Source: Sindora glabra (taxonomy: Eukaryota; Streptophyta; Magnoliopsida; Fabales; Fabaceae). From it: a DNA stretch of 64,000 nucleotides. The stretch lies in the NCBI GenBank assembly GCA_020226215.1, contig CM035226.1:89676895-89740894 (forward strand), written 5' to 3'. This document shows positions 61,468 through 64,000 of the stretch, piece after piece (positions within the stretch are counted from its first letter, which is position 1; every line of letters starts with the position of its first letter). Made by a program: the position numbers and the translations under genes. Below the pieces are notes generated by a model. It ran no database searches. It saw only the letters and a program-made list of their open reading frames with translations, and was not told where the DNA came from.

Positions 61468-64000
61468 TGTAATATCTAATAAAAATCTTATTAATAGAAA
61501 TAATTAAAATTAAGTTAGACAATATCTATTAATAAATAATAAGTAGAAATATATATTTTTTATAGTAAAATTATTTGTTGGTTTAGGAGAAGAAAAATAT
61601 ATTAGAAGTTGTTTAGGAAAATCCTAAGAAATTAGGAGTATTCAAGATACAAGGTTGATAAAGTTTAGGAGTAATTTTATATTTTTACATTTAAAAGCAT
61701 CCTACAATAATCATAAGATAGTAAAAATGTAAATTTTCCTTCACTTTGAAGGACATAGACATCTATAAGGGGAAAATGAGAGAATTTGCTTTAGTTTAAG
61801 GACCTTTGGGTAATATAACTTGACTTTGGGATACTAGAGCAATTTTTAATTAGTTTAATATTTATTAGTGAGTTGATGAAGGGACTAAATAGCAAAACTT
61901 AGGCATAAAGAAAGAATATTGGAATATTCTATAGAATGTGCTCATATGATAAAATTAAAAATTGAACATATTAGGAATGATGCTTTAGTAAGAATATTCC
62001 TTTCATAATCCTAAAGCTACTTAAAGACTAAGCAATAGAAAGAATTTACCTAAAGTATAATAGCAATGTGATAAGTTTAAATGAGAATATTTCTAGGAAT
62101 TATACTAAGGTGATAAGCTTAAGATAGATTATTCCATGAACCAAGCTCATATTTTCTATGATATATAAGTAACTTGAGTTCATTTCCTCCTATACAAAAG
62201 AAAGAAGCCATGACTATAGTGAGAGCGAAAAGAGAAAGAGTGAGATCTTAAGTATTCTTGTTAGTTTATGGTGAGATTCTACTAGTTCTTAGAGTGTTCT
62301 TAGGAGATAATCGGAAAAAGAAAGGCACTCTTGATCTTCTAGTGGAAGTATAAACTTAAAACTCTCATGAATTCATTTTTTTCCATAAGTTTTTCTTTAA
62401 ATTCTTCACTAACATTATGTGTTTTGGATGCTATACTTTGGATTTTAGGGAAGGGAATTAAGTTTTGCAAGTATTCTTGAGTGAGTAAAGATCCATTTTT
62501 TCTTTTCTTAATTTGTTTTTCTTGATGATGTTAATATATATTGTTTATTATGTTGAAACCATGAGTATTTATAGTGGATTAGTTGGAAAATTTTTTTTGA
62601 AAAGTTTTATGATGAAAAATTGAAAAGTATTGATTCTGAAAATAATTTATTTAAAATAAAAAAACTTTGGAAACAAGATTTTACATGAAAATGGAAGAAG
62701 AATTTTTTAGGAGAGAACAAATTGAACTCTCGGGTTTCATATTTTAAGAAAGGAAAAAGCATATTTTTATTTCTTGAAATGTTTTACACTAAATACCAAA
62801 TTATACTAAGGGTGATAGAATGCATAAAAATCAAGTTTTAAAACTAAAAATAGATTAGCTTTCCACAAAGAAGTGTTCTCGCATTTCCTATGCTTTTGTA
62901 AAGAAAAAATTTATATTTCATAATAAAATTAAGTAGGCATTAAACTACATTATATTATGAATATTTTAGAATGATTATATTGAAATTTTTAACTAAAAAT
63001 CTTTTTGAAATAGGCTTGGAAAGTTCTCGGGTTTTATATTATTTTATGTAGAAAAATTCTATTTTTATAAGAAAAGTTAGCTATATTATGTTCCGAACTA
63101 TTTAATTAATGTTATTAAGTATTTATAATAAAATTTTGTAGCAAGAACATGCTTAAAACATGTTTGAAATCTCATGGAATAGTACAAAAAATTAATTTTA
63201 AAACTATATTTTCAAGTAGTAAAGATCTCCAACAAACTACTTTGAATAGTAATTATTTTAGGTGATCATTGCAACTTGTTTTATGACTAAAAATGATTTA
63301 AAAATATTATTTTATGTTTAATTATTAATTCTAAAAAATTTTATAAATTTTATTAAATTGATATTTTATAGAAATTTCAAAGTTAAAGGTTTTAATTTTA
63401 GGCTATTTTGATAATTGCTTAAAGTAATAAGTGGTATAAGATGTTTGGACCTTGGAAAAGGTTGAAATATAAGGTTTGAAACCTTTATTTTAATTCTAAA
63501 TTTTTTTTCCCAAAATTCACTATATTTTCTATTTTAAATGGAATTTCTAATTATAAGCAAGTTTGTTAAAACCTAGTATAGGTTTATGATTGTTTTCTTA
63601 AATTCTAGATGATGTTATGTGATGAAAATGAGCAGTTTTAAACTATTAGGAAGCAAGCATTTGTGCTTAATTAAATGATGAAAAATAGCTTTCTTGTTGG
63701 AATAATCCACAAAGTAAAGAATAAAATCTAGCTACAAACAAAAGTTGTCAAACTTGAAAAATCTAAATTGAGAACTCTATGATTTTTGCTAAAGAAATTG
63801 TAAGTTTAGTGATTATATTAGAATCATATTTTTCTTGTCTAATAGCATATTAATGTGCTAAAAATATATTTGAATAGTGACAGAAATTCTATGAAAGAAA
63901 TGGACACTACTTCATAGGTTTTATTAGTGACTATAAGTCTATTGCATGATTAGTGCATGAATTGTTCTTTGACTTATATAAGCATTAATATGTTCATATT
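61468..64000 (+). mobile_element. Family-C-like LTR unit, runs off window end
   Basis: It starts TGTAATATCTAATAAAAATC and has the same general layout as the other family-C LTRs: an AT-rich start, a TATATAAG box near 62163, and a less AT-rich stretch with GAAGCCATGAC and GAGAGCGAAAAGAG after it. The end lies beyond 64000, so length and flanks cannot be checked. Similarity to the other copies is weaker, and I found no protein domain in it. Confidence 0.45.

Noticed and set aside
1..64000. CRISPR arrays, bacterial operons, riboswitches
   Set aside because: The window is plant nuclear DNA; no regularly spaced repeats or bacterial gene structure were seen.
57792..64000. Full-length family-C retrotransposon with 57792 and 61468 as its two LTRs
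   Set aside because: Only about 120 bp separate them, so there is no room for an internal region.

Overview
This window looks like a transposable-element graveyard from the nucleus of a flowering plant, most likely a eudicot; I do not name a species. The DNA is visibly very AT-rich. The recognisable parts are plant CACTA (En/Spm) transposons, a plant L1-type LINE, solo LTRs, small inverted-repeat elements and a plastid-derived insert. I found no intact host gene. The protein remnants I recognise all belong to mobile elements or plastid DNA and are broken by stops and frameshifts.

Layout. 1-1476: a TGATG-type LTR (family A, minus strand, running off the window) abuts a Copia-like LTR. 1829-9606: a decayed CACTA element (CACTA-1, plus strand) with a TNP2-class transposase relic. 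It is interrupted by a 1.6-kb family-A solo LTR with a perfect 5-bp target duplication, and it carries a 450-bp foldback. 9610-18226: mostly unassigned AT-rich DNA with foldbacks and a MITE. 18232-21593: a 3.4-kb solo LTR (family C). 23856-32377: a second CACTA element (CACTA-2) with long terminal inverted repeats, a perfect TAT target duplication and a minus-strand transposase relic split by a Copia-like solo LTR. 32381-38734: unassigned repeat DNA carrying a Copia-like solo LTR (perfect GTTTT duplication) and a family-A solo LTR. 38743-40010: a hAT-like element with a perfect 8-bp duplication. 40914-54110: a LINE on the minus strand (about 41715-53320). Its 5.7 kb of own sequence is split by three solo LTRs of three different families, and it is bounded on both sides by direct copies of a roughly 800-bp sequence. 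54334-54920: a plastid-derived insert with a complete trnV-GAC and a broken 5' part of rps7. 55526-57007: another Copia-like solo LTR with a perfect ATGGC duplication. 57491-57558: (TA)34. 57792 to the end: two family-C LTR-like units.

How it fits together. Nothing here forms a working pathway. The window records successive insertions. DNA transposons and a LINE came first, and LTR retrotransposons then landed in them. Every LTR insertion whose two ends I can see has shrunk to a solo LTR, with no internal gag-pol, primer-binding site or partner LTR left. The most unusual structure is the LINE flanked by about 800-bp direct repeats that stop at its poly(A) junction, which could be an exceptionally long target-site duplication.
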